64,000 nucleotides of DNA. Origin: Borrelia turcica IST7 (GTDB taxonomy: Bacteria; Spirochaetota; Spirochaetia; Borreliales; Borreliaceae). The translations under genes were made by a program, and so were the position numbers. The notes beneath the pieces were generated by a model. That model was not told the DNA's origin. It searched no databases and saw only the letters and a program-made list of their open reading frames with translations. The stretch lies in contig NZ_CP028884.1 of the NCBI RefSeq assembly GCF_003606285.1, forward strand, positions 620,001-684,000, in the 5' to 3' direction. Shown here piece after piece: positions 31,172-39,426 of this stretch. The stretch's first letter is position 1. Each line of letters begins with the position of its first letter.

Positions 31172-31924
31172 TTGATATCTAATTTGTTTCGAATTTTCTT
31201 TTTACTTATATTGTTTATTTTTATTTTTAATCCCTTCATTTTAAGTATATTTTTCATGTTTATTGTTTTTTTAATAATCTCCAGCCTTTTAGGTGGCTTT
31301 AGAATATATACAACAAGGGATTACTCTTATTCTAAGACAAGAGAATTCGAGTTTTATAAGTTGTCTTTTTTGCTTATGGCTAAGTTGATTTCTATTTTGG
31401 GATCAATGACGGGTGAGCAGTTAAACTATATTAATTTTATTATTAATTCTTTAAATTTGTCTGAAAGACATAAAACAGACCTTTATAATATATTTCATTT
31501 TTCAATTACTAAGAACAGGAATGCAGACAAAATATTATATACATTGAAGCTTGGGTATTTTCAACATAAAGATCTTTTTATATGGCTTGTTTCAACTCTT
31601 AAAGAAATTAATAATTTGGCTAGATATAAAAATGCAGAGGGAGATAAATTTATTCTTTATGTTAGCTCTTTTCTTGAGCTTGATTTTGAGAGTTACAATA
31701 GTTATAAAAATCTTAATATAGAGATTATTAATCCTTATGAAGTATTGGGTTTAAAGTACAATTCTAGCGATGATGATATAAAGAGAGCATATAAAAAGTT
31801 GGTTATTCAATTTCATCCAGATAGATTTACAAATGAACCCATTAAGCAAAAAGAGGCTAATGAAAAATTTATTAGGATTCGAGATGCTTATGAGAAGATA
31901 TGCAGGGAAAGGAATTTAAAATAA
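31172..31924 (+). CDS. DjlA-like membrane J-domain protein with TerB-type domain
   Basis: A 250-residue DnaK co-chaperone of the DjlA type. An N-terminal hydrophobic region (about residues 5-45, one or two membrane segments) is followed by an all-helical TerB-like domain (~65-150). A C-terminal J domain (~190-250) has NPYEVLGLKYNSS and an intact HPD near residue 214, the motif that stimulates DnaK ATPase. It starts with TTG after a weak AGGT. It is the last gene of the cysS operon; two strong hairpins follow. Confidence 0.83.
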   Translation: MISNLFRIFFLLILFIFIFNPFILSIFFMFIVFLIISSLLGGFRIYTTRDYSYSKTREFEFYKLSFLLMAKLISILGSMTGEQLNYINFIINSLNLSERHKTDLYNIFHFSITKNRNADKILYTLKLGYFQHKDLFIWLVSTLKEINNLARYKNAEGDKFILYVSSFLELDFESYNSYKNLNIEIINPYEVLGLKYNSSDDDIKRAYKKLVIQFHPDRFTNEPIKQKEANEKFIRIRDAYEKICRERNLK

Positions 31925-31932
31925 AATTACAC

Positions 31933-31970
31933 AATCCTTCTGAGTAGTAAGATGTGAACTCAGAAGGATT
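31933..31970. terminator. Strong 13-bp hairpin between the DjlA-like gene and p66
   Basis: Perfect 13-bp stem (31933-31945 with 31958-31970), 12-base loop. T-rich sequence follows on both strands, so it can end transcription from the cysS operon and from p66. Confidence 0.9.
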
Positions 31971-31976
31971 TATCTT

Positions 31977-32025
31977 TTGTTTAAAGAAAAGAACTTCTTA
32001 TCCTTTAAACAATTTATTTTTTATT
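31977..32025. terminator. Second hairpin between the DjlA-like gene and p66
   Basis: Perfect 10-bp stem (31977-31986 with 32003-32012), 16-base loop, followed on the plus strand by a 13-base T-rich tract that contains the p66 stop codon. It lies six bases from the first hairpin. Confidence 0.7.
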
Positions 32026-33829
32026 CGTCAAAAGCGACTTTAAATGCTAAGAATGCACTTCCTATTTTATCTTTTTTTGCAAGAATGTTATTTGAGTCCC
32101 ATCCAAGTGTAATTGTTGTGAACTTTATTATCTTCTCTAGTTCAAGCCCAGCTTTTAGGTATAATTTTTTATCTGAACCTTTAAATGAGCCTAAAATATG
32201 AGTACCTACATATGGAGTTATATATGTCTTTGATGATATAGATTCAACAGGTATTGCATAATCAACATACAAAGCAGCCCCAATCTTAGCAGCGTTTACA
32301 AATGAAACATCAGTAGTAGCCTGCTCAGCAGTAGTAGCATCTTGACTAAGAATAGCAATGATGTCATCTGCATTAGGTTTCTCTTTTAATAAGTCATAAA
32401 TTCCACCTGAAATTATCCATCCAAGTCCAGGAAGAATTCCTTTTTTGTTGTCTTCATAAGTAGAAACTTCGACATTTAAGGTTTTAAATGCTTTCTTTGC
32501 AATATCCTTTACTAGTTGCTTTCCAGAAGAGGGGTTATATAAATTTTGTCCATAATTAATGCCAATTCCAATTCCAGATTTTTTATCTTGCTCGCCAAAT
32601 ACTCTTGTGTTATAAGAATCTTTGCCTTTAATTGACCATGATTCTTTTTCACCCTCATCTTTATTCCAAGCGAAACCTACATTAGCTCCCACAGAGAATG
32701 CAAAATTAGTCTTTGTGCCTTGACCAAAGTTAAGCTTATTTTCTGCTGGATTAAATGCATCGTTATCACCAGTATTTGCTTTTTTGGAAATGTGTCCAAA
32801 TGTGGAGAAATCACTAGCAAAGAAATCTATTCCCAAATCAGCTCCTGTTTGTAAAATTAAATAAGTATTCTTGTTGTTTATCTTTGTAAGACCAAGTTTA
32901 TATTGGAATCCAAGAGAGGTCATAATAGATGTATTTGATAAAGTAGGGACAACTAGGTCAGATCCAATAGTAGCTTTGTCTTTTAATCCGTATGTTATAG
33001 ATGACTTATTAAATGTTTTATTTCCAAATGCTCCCGATACTCCAAAGTTTAATTCAATTGGAGTTTCCGCTATAACAGTTGGGCTGTCTTTTATTAACTC
33101 ATTTTTTATTGGTTTCCATTTTACTTGAGTTCCATAAAGTATACCAGCATAAGTATTGTTATAAGGTCTGTCTTTCTTTTTCTTTTTTTCATCTTCTGAA
33201 TCTTTTTCATCGATTTTACCGTGGTTTCTGTTACCTGTTCCTGTTGCTCCAATAGCAAGTATAAGTTCTAATTGTGGAAGTGTGTATCCAAATTGTAGTG
33301 TTCCTATCTTTTTATCTGTACCTCTTGCAAGGATTGTTTTCCTTAAAGCTCTATCATTGCTTGGGAACCCGTAGTAGTCGCTTTTAATGCTAGTCATAGG
33401 AGCAAAGCTAAACAATGATTCTTGGTTAAAATCAAAGTCAGTCATTGTGTTCATTTTAATGTAAAAATCATATATGTTTATTTTTGTTATGATATCGCCT
33501 ACATCAAGTTTAAAAGTAGCATCCTTTTGACCTTCAACTTTTAGAGCTAAATCTTCTATTTTAATATAAGCTGAGAAAGGATCATCTTTACCCAATTCTG
33601 CATTTTTTTCAAATGGTAAGAACTTAATTCCTATTTTACTTTTGTTTTCCAATCCAGGAATTTGTTCATCCATATCTATCCTAAACTCACTTGTGTTCTC
33701 AAATTCGAATTTAGGTTTCCATGGATTTAAATTAAATGCATCTTTTTCTGCTGTTGTGTCTTGTGCAAAACCCGATATAGAAGTGGCTAGTAGCAGACCA
33801 AAAACGCATAATATTAATTTTTTATTCAT
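32021..33829 (-). CDS. p66: Outer-membrane porin P66
   Basis: Large-channel porin of the Borrelia outer membrane; in Lyme species it also binds beta-3 integrins. The 602-residue protein has a signal peptide (MNKKLILCVFGLLLATSISG, cleaved near FA-QD) and alternating beta-strand character throughout. It has glycine/aromatic-rich strands and ends in a phenylalanine-containing strand (AFKVAFDE). A highly charged run DEKKKKKDRPYNN near residue 215 looks like a surface or periplasmic loop. AAAGGAGA precedes the ATG. The 3' end abuts a double terminator. Upstream is a 32-bp direct repeat. The integrin-binding function cannot be judged from sequence. Confidence 0.93.
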   Translation of the reverse strand: MNKKLILCVFGLLLATSISGFAQDTTAEKDAFNLNPWKPKFEFENTSEFRIDMDEQIPGLENKSKIGIKFLPFEKNAELGKDDPFSAYIKIEDLALKVEGQKDATFKLDVGDIITKINIYDFYIKMNTMTDFDFNQESLFSFAPMTSIKSDYYGFPSNDRALRKTILARGTDKKIGTLQFGYTLPQLELILAIGATGTGNRNHGKIDEKDSEDEKKKKKDRPYNNTYAGILYGTQVKWKPIKNELIKDSPTVIAETPIELNFGVSGAFGNKTFNKSSITYGLKDKATIGSDLVVPTLSNTSIMTSLGFQYKLGLTKINNKNTYLILQTGADLGIDFFASDFSTFGHISKKANTGDNDAFNPAENKLNFGQGTKTNFAFSVGANVGFAWNKDEGEKESWSIKGKDSYNTRVFGEQDKKSGIGIGINYGQNLYNPSSGKQLVKDIAKKAFKTLNVEVSTYEDNKKGILPGLGWIISGGIYDLLKEKPNADDIIAILSQDATTAEQATTDVSFVNAAKIGAALYVDYAIPVESISSKTYITPYVGTHILGSFKGSDKKLYLKAGLELEKIIKFTTITLGWDSNNILAKKDKIGSAFLAFKVAFDE

Positions 33830-33890
33830 TTATATCTCCTTTATTGTAAGACTTACATTTATTAGAACTTTTAAATAACATGCATTTTGA

Positions 33891-33922
33891 GATATTAATA
33901 TTTAAATAAAAATTCAAGTATT
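33891..33922. repeat. 32-bp direct repeat upstream of p66, copy 1
   Basis: Identical over all 32 bases to the copy at 33934-33965; the two are 43 bases apart start to start and separated by 11 bases. Read toward p66, each copy contains TTGAAT. In this copy the sequence 17 bases downstream is TATCTC, a poor -10. Confidence 0.95.
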
Positions 33923-33933
33923 AGTAAATTTAT

Positions 33934-33965
33934 GATATTAATATTTAAATAAAAATTCAAGTATT
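33934..33965. repeat. 32-bp direct repeat upstream of p66, copy 2, with likely promoter
   Basis: Second exact copy. Read on the minus strand it gives TTGAAT, a 17-bp spacer and TATCAT (five of six to TATAAT) at the edge of the repeat. That is a plausible p66 promoter about 100 bases before the ATG. Confidence 0.9.
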
Positions 33966-33987
33966 TTTAGTTTGTGTTGCTTATTCT

Positions 33988-34026
33988 TAAATAAGACTAA
34001 CATAAATATTTTGTTAGTCTTATTTA
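33988..34026. terminator. Terminator hairpin after lctP
   Basis: Perfect 15-bp stem (33988-34002 with 34012-34026) with a nine-base loop. On the minus strand the stem ends in a T-rich segment, 36 bases beyond the lctP stop. Confidence 0.85.
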
Positions 34027-34061
34027 TTTAAACGCTTAATTTAATATTTATCATAATTATT

Positions 34062-35558
34062 TTATAATAAATAAACTAAGATTCCTGATATAACAATATA
34101 GCAAAGAGCATATGTGATAGTTTTTGATAATAGTTTTCCTTCTTGACCAATAAGCCCTGCAGTTGTGGTTGCTATTGTTATGTTTTGAGGTGAAATCATT
34201 TTTCCTCCTGTTGCTCCTGTTGTATTTGCAGCTGCAAGCCAATAAGGATTGGCATTAATATTCTCTGCAATTTGTGTTTGCAAGGGACCAAATAAAACAT
34301 TTGAAACAGTATCACTTCCTGTTAAGAAGGTTCCAAGAGCACCTATTAATGGACTAAACAAAGGGTAAAATGTGCCTGTCAGGATTGAAATACCATCTGC
34401 AAGGTCTTTTATCATTCCACTATGTGTCATAAGCCTTGATATTGATACTATGCAAATGATTACGAATGAAGATAGTGCCATTTTTTTTAAAGTGAGTATA
34501 AATATTTTAAATTGTTCAGACATAGGAACACTTCTTATTGAATAAGATATTACTGTTGCAAGAAAGATTAATAATCCTGGTGATGTTATCCATTTAAAAT
34601 ATAAAGGAGTAGCACCTGGATAAACTTCAAGAATAGTTTTAAAGCTTGATAAGTATTTATTTATGCTATAAAAAAGCGGTGAAACAATTATGATGAAAGA
34701 TACTATTAAAATGTAGGGGAGGCATGCAAGAAAACCTTGCTTTGCAGATACTTTGACAGACGGATTAGCTGTATCTTTTTTTTCGAAAAATTTTACATAA
34801 GTTATTGTTATGGTCATTGAAAGCATGCTTCCAAGTATTGCAGGAAGTTCGGGACCCAATGCTTTTGATACATAAATTTGAGATATTGCTATTGATAATC
34901 CTGAAAGAAGTGTGAGTGTAAAGATTCCTTTAAGGCCAGAAATTCCTCCTCCCACTAGCATTACTAATATAAATGGTATAACAATAGTTGGAAGCAATAG
35001 TTGTAAGGCAATATCAGATGATACTACTTTAACATCTAGTCCTGTTGATTGAGCAAGCGATATAATAGGAATTCCTACAGAACCATATGCAGTTGAAGAT
35101 GTATTCATGATTAGACATATAAGACAGGCAAAGAGTGGTTCAAAACCCATTGCTATTAGTATTGAGACTGGAATTGCAACAGCAGTTCCGTATCCTGCAA
35201 CTCCTTCTAAAAAGTTACCAAATCCCCATGCTACAAGTAAAACGATTACTCGCTTATCAGAAGATACGTTTGATAACATGGATTTTATAATTTCCATGTC
35301 ATTTTGGCTTTCAGCCATTTTATATGTGAAAATAGCAGCAATAATCACAATAACTATTGGCCATATTCCCATTATTGTTCCCTCAAGTATTGCAAGACTT
35401 GTATTAGTTATTCCTAAGTTTTTATCAAAGAGAACTAATGCAATAGTTACCATTAAACATATTGGTATTACATAATAAGCTGGTTTTTTTATTATCCCAA
35501 GTCCAATTATTATTAGTATGATTGGCACTAAGGCTTTCATGAAATCATAAGAGTTCAT
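34062..35558 (-). CDS. lctP: L-lactate permease
   Basis: Proton-coupled lactate transporter of the LctP/LldP family, 498 residues with about twelve to thirteen membrane helices. Family stretches are EGVAGYGTAVAIPVSIL near residue 118, GFEPLFACLICLIMNTSSTA, and the C-terminal GALGTFLTGSDTVSNVLFG and NTTGATGGKMISPQNI motifs. Borrelia ferments glucose to lactate, so export is the likely direction, by inference. GGAG lies about 11 bases before the ATG. It is transcribed alone, between its terminator and the divergent dacA. Confidence 0.94.
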   Translation of the reverse strand: MNSYDFMKALVPIILIIIGLGIIKKPAYYVIPICLMVTIALVLFDKNLGITNTSLAILEGTIMGIWPIVIVIIAAIFTYKMAESQNDMEIIKSMLSNVSSDKRVIVLLVAWGFGNFLEGVAGYGTAVAIPVSILIAMGFEPLFACLICLIMNTSSTAYGSVGIPIISLAQSTGLDVKVVSSDIALQLLLPTIVIPFILVMLVGGGISGLKGIFTLTLLSGLSIAISQIYVSKALGPELPAILGSMLSMTITITYVKFFEKKDTANPSVKVSAKQGFLACLPYILIVSFIIIVSPLFYSINKYLSSFKTILEVYPGATPLYFKWITSPGLLIFLATVISYSIRSVPMSEQFKIFILTLKKMALSSFVIICIVSISRLMTHSGMIKDLADGISILTGTFYPLFSPLIGALGTFLTGSDTVSNVLFGPLQTQIAENINANPYWLAAANTTGATGGKMISPQNITIATTTAGLIGQEGKLLSKTITYALCYIVISGILVYLL

Positions 35559-35635
35559 AATAAGATCTACTCCTTTATAAATTTACCATTTATAATTTAT
35601 CTTTTAAGTTTATAATAAATTTTTATGCAATAATA

Positions 35636-35641
35636 TATAAT
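35636..35641 (+). promoter_or_regulatory. TATAAT -10 box directly before dacA
   Basis: Perfect TATAAT ending eight bases before the ATG at 35650; no good -35 is visible and there is no ribosome binding site. A start 6-8 bases downstream would leave a leader of 0-2 bases. Confidence 0.45.
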
Positions 35642-35649
35642 GTTACTGC

Positions 35650-36846
35650 ATGAAAATTATCTCTACTATGCTACAGATTTTAATTTTATCTGGCAAGCTT
35701 TTTTCAATTGATTTGATTGAAATTGAAAGAGTAGCAAAAGGCGCAAAGTCAGTTGTTCTTCTTGATTATGATACTAAGCGCATTCTTTATGCAAGAAACC
35801 CTAACTTAATTTTCCCACCAGCATCTCTTACTAAACTTGTCACAATTTATACTGCTTTAGTTGAGGCAAGGAAAAAAAATATAGATTTTAAGAGTAGCGT
35901 TCCTATTAGTGGAACTGCGTCGTATTACAATGCGCCACTAAATTCTTCTTTAATGTTTTTAGAAGAAGGACAAAGAGTAAATTTTGAGGAATTGCTTAAA
36001 GGGCTTATAATTGCATCAGGAAATGATGCTTCTGTTGCAATTGCGGAATTTATAGGAGGAGGAGATTTAAGCAATTTTATTAATTTAATGAATATTAATG
36101 TTTTAAATTTGGGTCTTTTGAATATGCATTTTGTTGATACATCAGGACATAGTAATGATAATGAAATTACGGCATTGGAAATGGCATTGTTTGCAAGAGC
36201 TTATATAGAGAAATTTGAATTTATGCTTAATATACATTCTCTTGAAAGTTTTACTTATCCAAGGCTTGAAAATTTAGGTAATACATCTACTTCAAAGGTT
36301 TTAAATTTAAAACAGGAAAATAAAAATCTTTTAATATATAGTTATCCTTATGCTGATGGGCTTAAGACAGGTTATATTAAAAAATCAGGTTTAAATTTAG
36401 TTGCTACAGCTAAAAGGGATGGAATGAGACTAATATCTGTTGTTTTAGGAGTTGATAAGGGAGTAGGCAATGTTGGAGAGAAAAGGCGTGCTTTAATTGC
36501 AGAGAAATTATTTGAATATGGGTTTAATAGTTATTCTAAATTTTCTTTCATGGTAAAATCAAAAGAAAGGGTCTATAATGGGAAAGAAGATACGGTCGAT
36601 ATCTCTTCTAGGGAACCTTTTAAATATATTTTTACAAGAGATGAAATTGATAGAGTAAAAATAGAGTCTGATATAAAAGATTTAGTTGCGCCACTTAGTG
36701 AGGATGATATAGTTGGAAGAGCTGAATTTTTTTTGGATAATAATAAATTAGGTGAGTTAAATTTGTTCAGCCAATGTGTTGAGAAATTAGGATTTTTAAA
36801 TAGCGTATATAAGTTTTTTGCAAATTTTTTTAAAAGAGAGAAGTGA
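35650..36846 (+). CDS. dacA: D-alanyl-D-alanine carboxypeptidase (penicillin-binding protein 5 type)
   Basis: Serine carboxypeptidase removing the terminal D-Ala of peptidoglycan in the periplasm. All three active-site motifs of the S11 family are present: SLTK near residue 58, SGND near 122 and KTG near 238, followed by the beta-rich C-terminal PBP5 domain. The 398 residues are normal. The N-terminus is a short signal-like segment; another ATG at 35668 is possible. No ribosome binding site. The stop overlaps the start region of cheD, so dacA, cheD and pcrA form an operon. Confidence 0.94.
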   Translation: MKIISTMLQILILSGKLFSIDLIEIERVAKGAKSVVLLDYDTKRILYARNPNLIFPPASLTKLVTIYTALVEARKKNIDFKSSVPISGTASYYNAPLNSSLMFLEEGQRVNFEELLKGLIIASGNDASVAIAEFIGGGDLSNFINLMNINVLNLGLLNMHFVDTSGHSNDNEITALEMALFARAYIEKFEFMLNIHSLESFTYPRLENLGNTSTSKVLNLKQENKNLLIYSYPYADGLKTGYIKKSGLNLVATAKRDGMRLISVVLGVDKGVGNVGEKRRALIAEKLFEYGFNSYSKFSFMVKSKERVYNGKEDTVDISSREPFKYIFTRDEIDRVKIESDIKDLVAPLSEDDIVGRAEFFLDNNKLGELNLFSQCVEKLGFLNSVYKFFANFFKREK

Positions 36847-36851
36847 GATTT

Positions 36852-37343
36852 ATGTTGAATCATTTTAATTTTAAGTTAAAGAGAGATGTTACAATAATAG
36901 TTCCAGGTGAGGCTTTTGTGTCAAATAATAGAGTCATTTCTACAATACTTGGGTCTTGTGTATCTGTTGTACTTCATGATGATGTACATAATATTATTGG
37001 AGTAAATCATTATGTTTTAGTGAAGTCGGATTCAGTAGTAGATGCTTCACAAAAGGGTAGATATGGAGTTTATGCTATTCCTATGTTAATTGATGCTATG
37101 TTAGAAAGTGGGTCTTTGAAAAATAATCTTAAGGCTAAGCTGTTTGGGGGTGCTAACTTCATGGCAAAGGGAACAATAAAAGTAGGGTCTGAGAATGCAG
37201 ATTTTGCAGTTAATATGTTATCTAAGTATGGCATTCCAATTTTGAGTAAAGATTTTAATCAATCTAAATCTAGAAAGATTTTTGCTTATCCTGAAAACTT
37301 TAAGGTTGTTGTGGAATATCCAGATGGTGCTAAGGTTTTTTAA
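36852..37343 (+). CDS. cheD: Chemoreceptor glutamine deamidase CheD
   Basis: Deamidates receptor glutamines and works with CheC/CheX-type phosphatases in chemotactic adaptation. The 163-residue protein has the CheD catalytic set: cysteine in STILGSCVSV (~35) and histidine in GVNHYVL (~55), and KLFGGANF near residue 97. The frame opens at a GTG at 36843 overlapping the dacA stop; the ATG at 36852 gives the usual N-terminus MLNHFNF. It sits between dacA and a helicase gene rather than with other che genes. Confidence 0.93.
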   Translation: MLNHFNFKLKRDVTIIVPGEAFVSNNRVISTILGSCVSVVLHDDVHNIIGVNHYVLVKSDSVVDASQKGRYGVYAIPMLIDAMLESGSLKNNLKAKLFGGANFMAKGTIKVGSENADFAVNMLSKYGIPILSKDFNQSKSRKIFAYPENFKVVVEYPDGAKVF

Positions 37344-37345
37344 TC

Positions 37346-39325
37346 TTGCTTAAGATTAATTTTTTAAGCGAGCTTAATGAGTTTCAATACAAAGCAGTTA
37401 CTACTATTGATGGACCTCTTTTAATAATTGCTGGTGCTGGAAGTGGGAAGACAAGAGTTATTACATATAGAATAGCTTATCTTCTCATGAATGGTATTGC
37501 ACAGAAAGAAATTTTGGCTCTTACCTTTACAAATAAAGCGGCAAATGAAATGAAAGATAGGATAAGGGGTTTATTGGGCAAACCTCTTAGTAATTTAACA
37601 ATTACTACTTTTCATGCTTTTGGGCTTATGTTTTTAAAAGAGAACTATAAAAGATTGGGTTATAGGAGGAATTTTAGCATTTATGATGAAAATGATAAGA
37701 TTGGACTTATTAAAGAGATTTTGATCGATGAAAATCTCTTTAATAAGAGTACATCTTTAAATTCTATTAGTAATTCTATATCGCTTTTTAAAAATGAGCT
37801 AGCTTCTTTAAGTGATCTTAAAAGTGATGATGAGAAAATCTTAAGATTTTATGAGGAGCGATTAAAACTTTACAATTCTTTTGATTTCGACGATCTTATT
37901 TTAAAACCCAAAGAGATATTAGGAGATAATACAGAACTTAGAGAAAAATATTCAAATAGATATAAGTATGTTTTAATTGACGAATTTCAAGATACTTCAT
38001 TGATTCAATATGATTTTATTCGTTTATTAATAAACCATAATAATTTGTGTTTTGTTGGGGATGATGATCAGTCAATATATTCTTGGCGTGGTGCTAATTA
38101 TCATAATATATTAAATTTTGAGAGAGATTATGATGTTAGTGAAATAAAGCTTGAACAGAATTATCGCTCTACAAAAAATATTTTAAGTGCTGCTAATTTT
38201 GTAATTTCAAATAATAAAAATAGAAAGGATAAGACTTTATGGTCCTCAAGAAGCAATAATAATAAAATAAATGTTGTTTTGTTTGAAGATGAAGTACAAG
38301 AGGCCGAATTTATTGCTAGTGAGATTGTGAAACTTTCTAGACTTGAGGAGTTTAAGACTAGAAGTATTGGAATTTTACTTAGAACAAATTCTCTTTTTAG
38401 AAATATTGAAATGGCTCTTAGAAGACAAGGCATTAAGTATAAAGTATCAGGGGGAACTTCTTTTTTCCAGAAAAAGGAGATAAAAGATATTATTTCTTAC
38501 TTAAATGTAATAATAAATCCTAGTAGCGATTACGATCTTTTAAGAATAATTAATGTTCCAAGAAGAGGAATTGGGAAAGAGTATTTAAAAAAAATAAGAT
38601 CTATTGCCGATAAGAAAAGATGTAGTATTTATGATGCTCTTTGTGAAGTTGTGTTTTCATTTACAAAGGTTGCAAATTATGAGAAGACTTTAAGCAAACA
38701 AGTCATAGAGAGTATAGAAGATTTTGTTTCTTTTATTGAAGAGTATAGATATAAATTTGAATTGACCCAGAACGTATATTCTAGTGTTATTAAAGAGATG
38801 ATAGAAAATATTGAATATTGGGGGTTTTTAGTGAGTGAAAATCCAAATTCAGTTAAAGTAGCTGAGTATAAGTATCAGAATATAGAAAATTTTTTAGGAA
38901 TAATTAAAAATTGGGAGACTAAACAAGAAGGTGAAGGACGAAATTTAAGCAATTTTTTAAATTATATAGTTCTTCAGACAAATGAGGAAAATGAGAGAGA
39001 TAAAAACATTAATGTTAGTTTGATGACTATTCATGCGGCTAAGGGACTTGAATTTGACAATGTTTTTTTTGCTGCTGTTGAAGATAATATCATACCCCAC
39101 CAAAGAACAATTGAGGAAGATGAGTATAAATTAGAGGAGGAGAGGCGTGTTTTTTATGTTGCACTTACTAGAACTAGAGAATCTCTTATAATTACTATGG
39201 CCTCTAATAGGAAACAAGATAAACAAATATTAACACAAGTTCCCTCAAGGTTTATTTCAGAGATTCCAGAAGAGTTTTTAAGGTTAAGCGTTGATGATTT
39301 TAGTAAGCAGGAATGTTGCTTATAA
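37346..39325 (+). CDS. pcrA: UvrD/PcrA-type ATP-dependent DNA helicase
   Basis: Superfamily 1A 3'-5' helicase used in repair and in clearing recombinase or polymerase from DNA. The 659 residues show Walker A AGAGSGKT near residue 29, LTFTNKAANEM, DEFQDTS near 213, GDDDQSIYSWRGA (motif III), LEQNYRST, SLMTIHAAKGLEF near 555 and VALTRTRESL. It starts with TTG two bases after cheD. The extended PcrA C-terminal tail is short or absent. Called UvrD in some annotations; sequence alone does not separate UvrD from PcrA here. Confidence 0.93.
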   Translation: MLKINFLSELNEFQYKAVTTIDGPLLIIAGAGSGKTRVITYRIAYLLMNGIAQKEILALTFTNKAANEMKDRIRGLLGKPLSNLTITTFHAFGLMFLKENYKRLGYRRNFSIYDENDKIGLIKEILIDENLFNKSTSLNSISNSISLFKNELASLSDLKSDDEKILRFYEERLKLYNSFDFDDLILKPKEILGDNTELREKYSNRYKYVLIDEFQDTSLIQYDFIRLLINHNNLCFVGDDDQSIYSWRGANYHNILNFERDYDVSEIKLEQNYRSTKNILSAANFVISNNKNRKDKTLWSSRSNNNKINVVLFEDEVQEAEFIASEIVKLSRLEEFKTRSIGILLRTNSLFRNIEMALRRQGIKYKVSGGTSFFQKKEIKDIISYLNVIINPSSDYDLLRIINVPRRGIGKEYLKKIRSIADKKRCSIYDALCEVVFSFTKVANYEKTLSKQVIESIEDFVSFIEEYRYKFELTQNVYSSVIKEMIENIEYWGFLVSENPNSVKVAEYKYQNIENFLGIIKNWETKQEGEGRNLSNFLNYIVLQTNEENERDKNINVSLMTIHAAKGLEFDNVFFAAVEDNIIPHQRTIEEDEYKLEEERRVFYVALTRTRESLIITMASNRKQDKQILTQVPSRFISEIPEEFLRLSVDDFSKQECCL

Positions 39326-39426
39326 ATTAGATTTTGTATTTTAGATTGATTTTTAAATATTATATAATTTTATTAAATAAATACGTTTAATCTTAAGTTT
39401 CTGTTTAATTTTAGTAAGGGGTAAAT

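Noticed and set aside
34057-34242. Frame opposite or out of phase with lctP end (and similar ones such as 35107-35475 and 56560-56985)
   Set aside because: All lie wholly inside strongly supported genes and show only shadow codon patterns.
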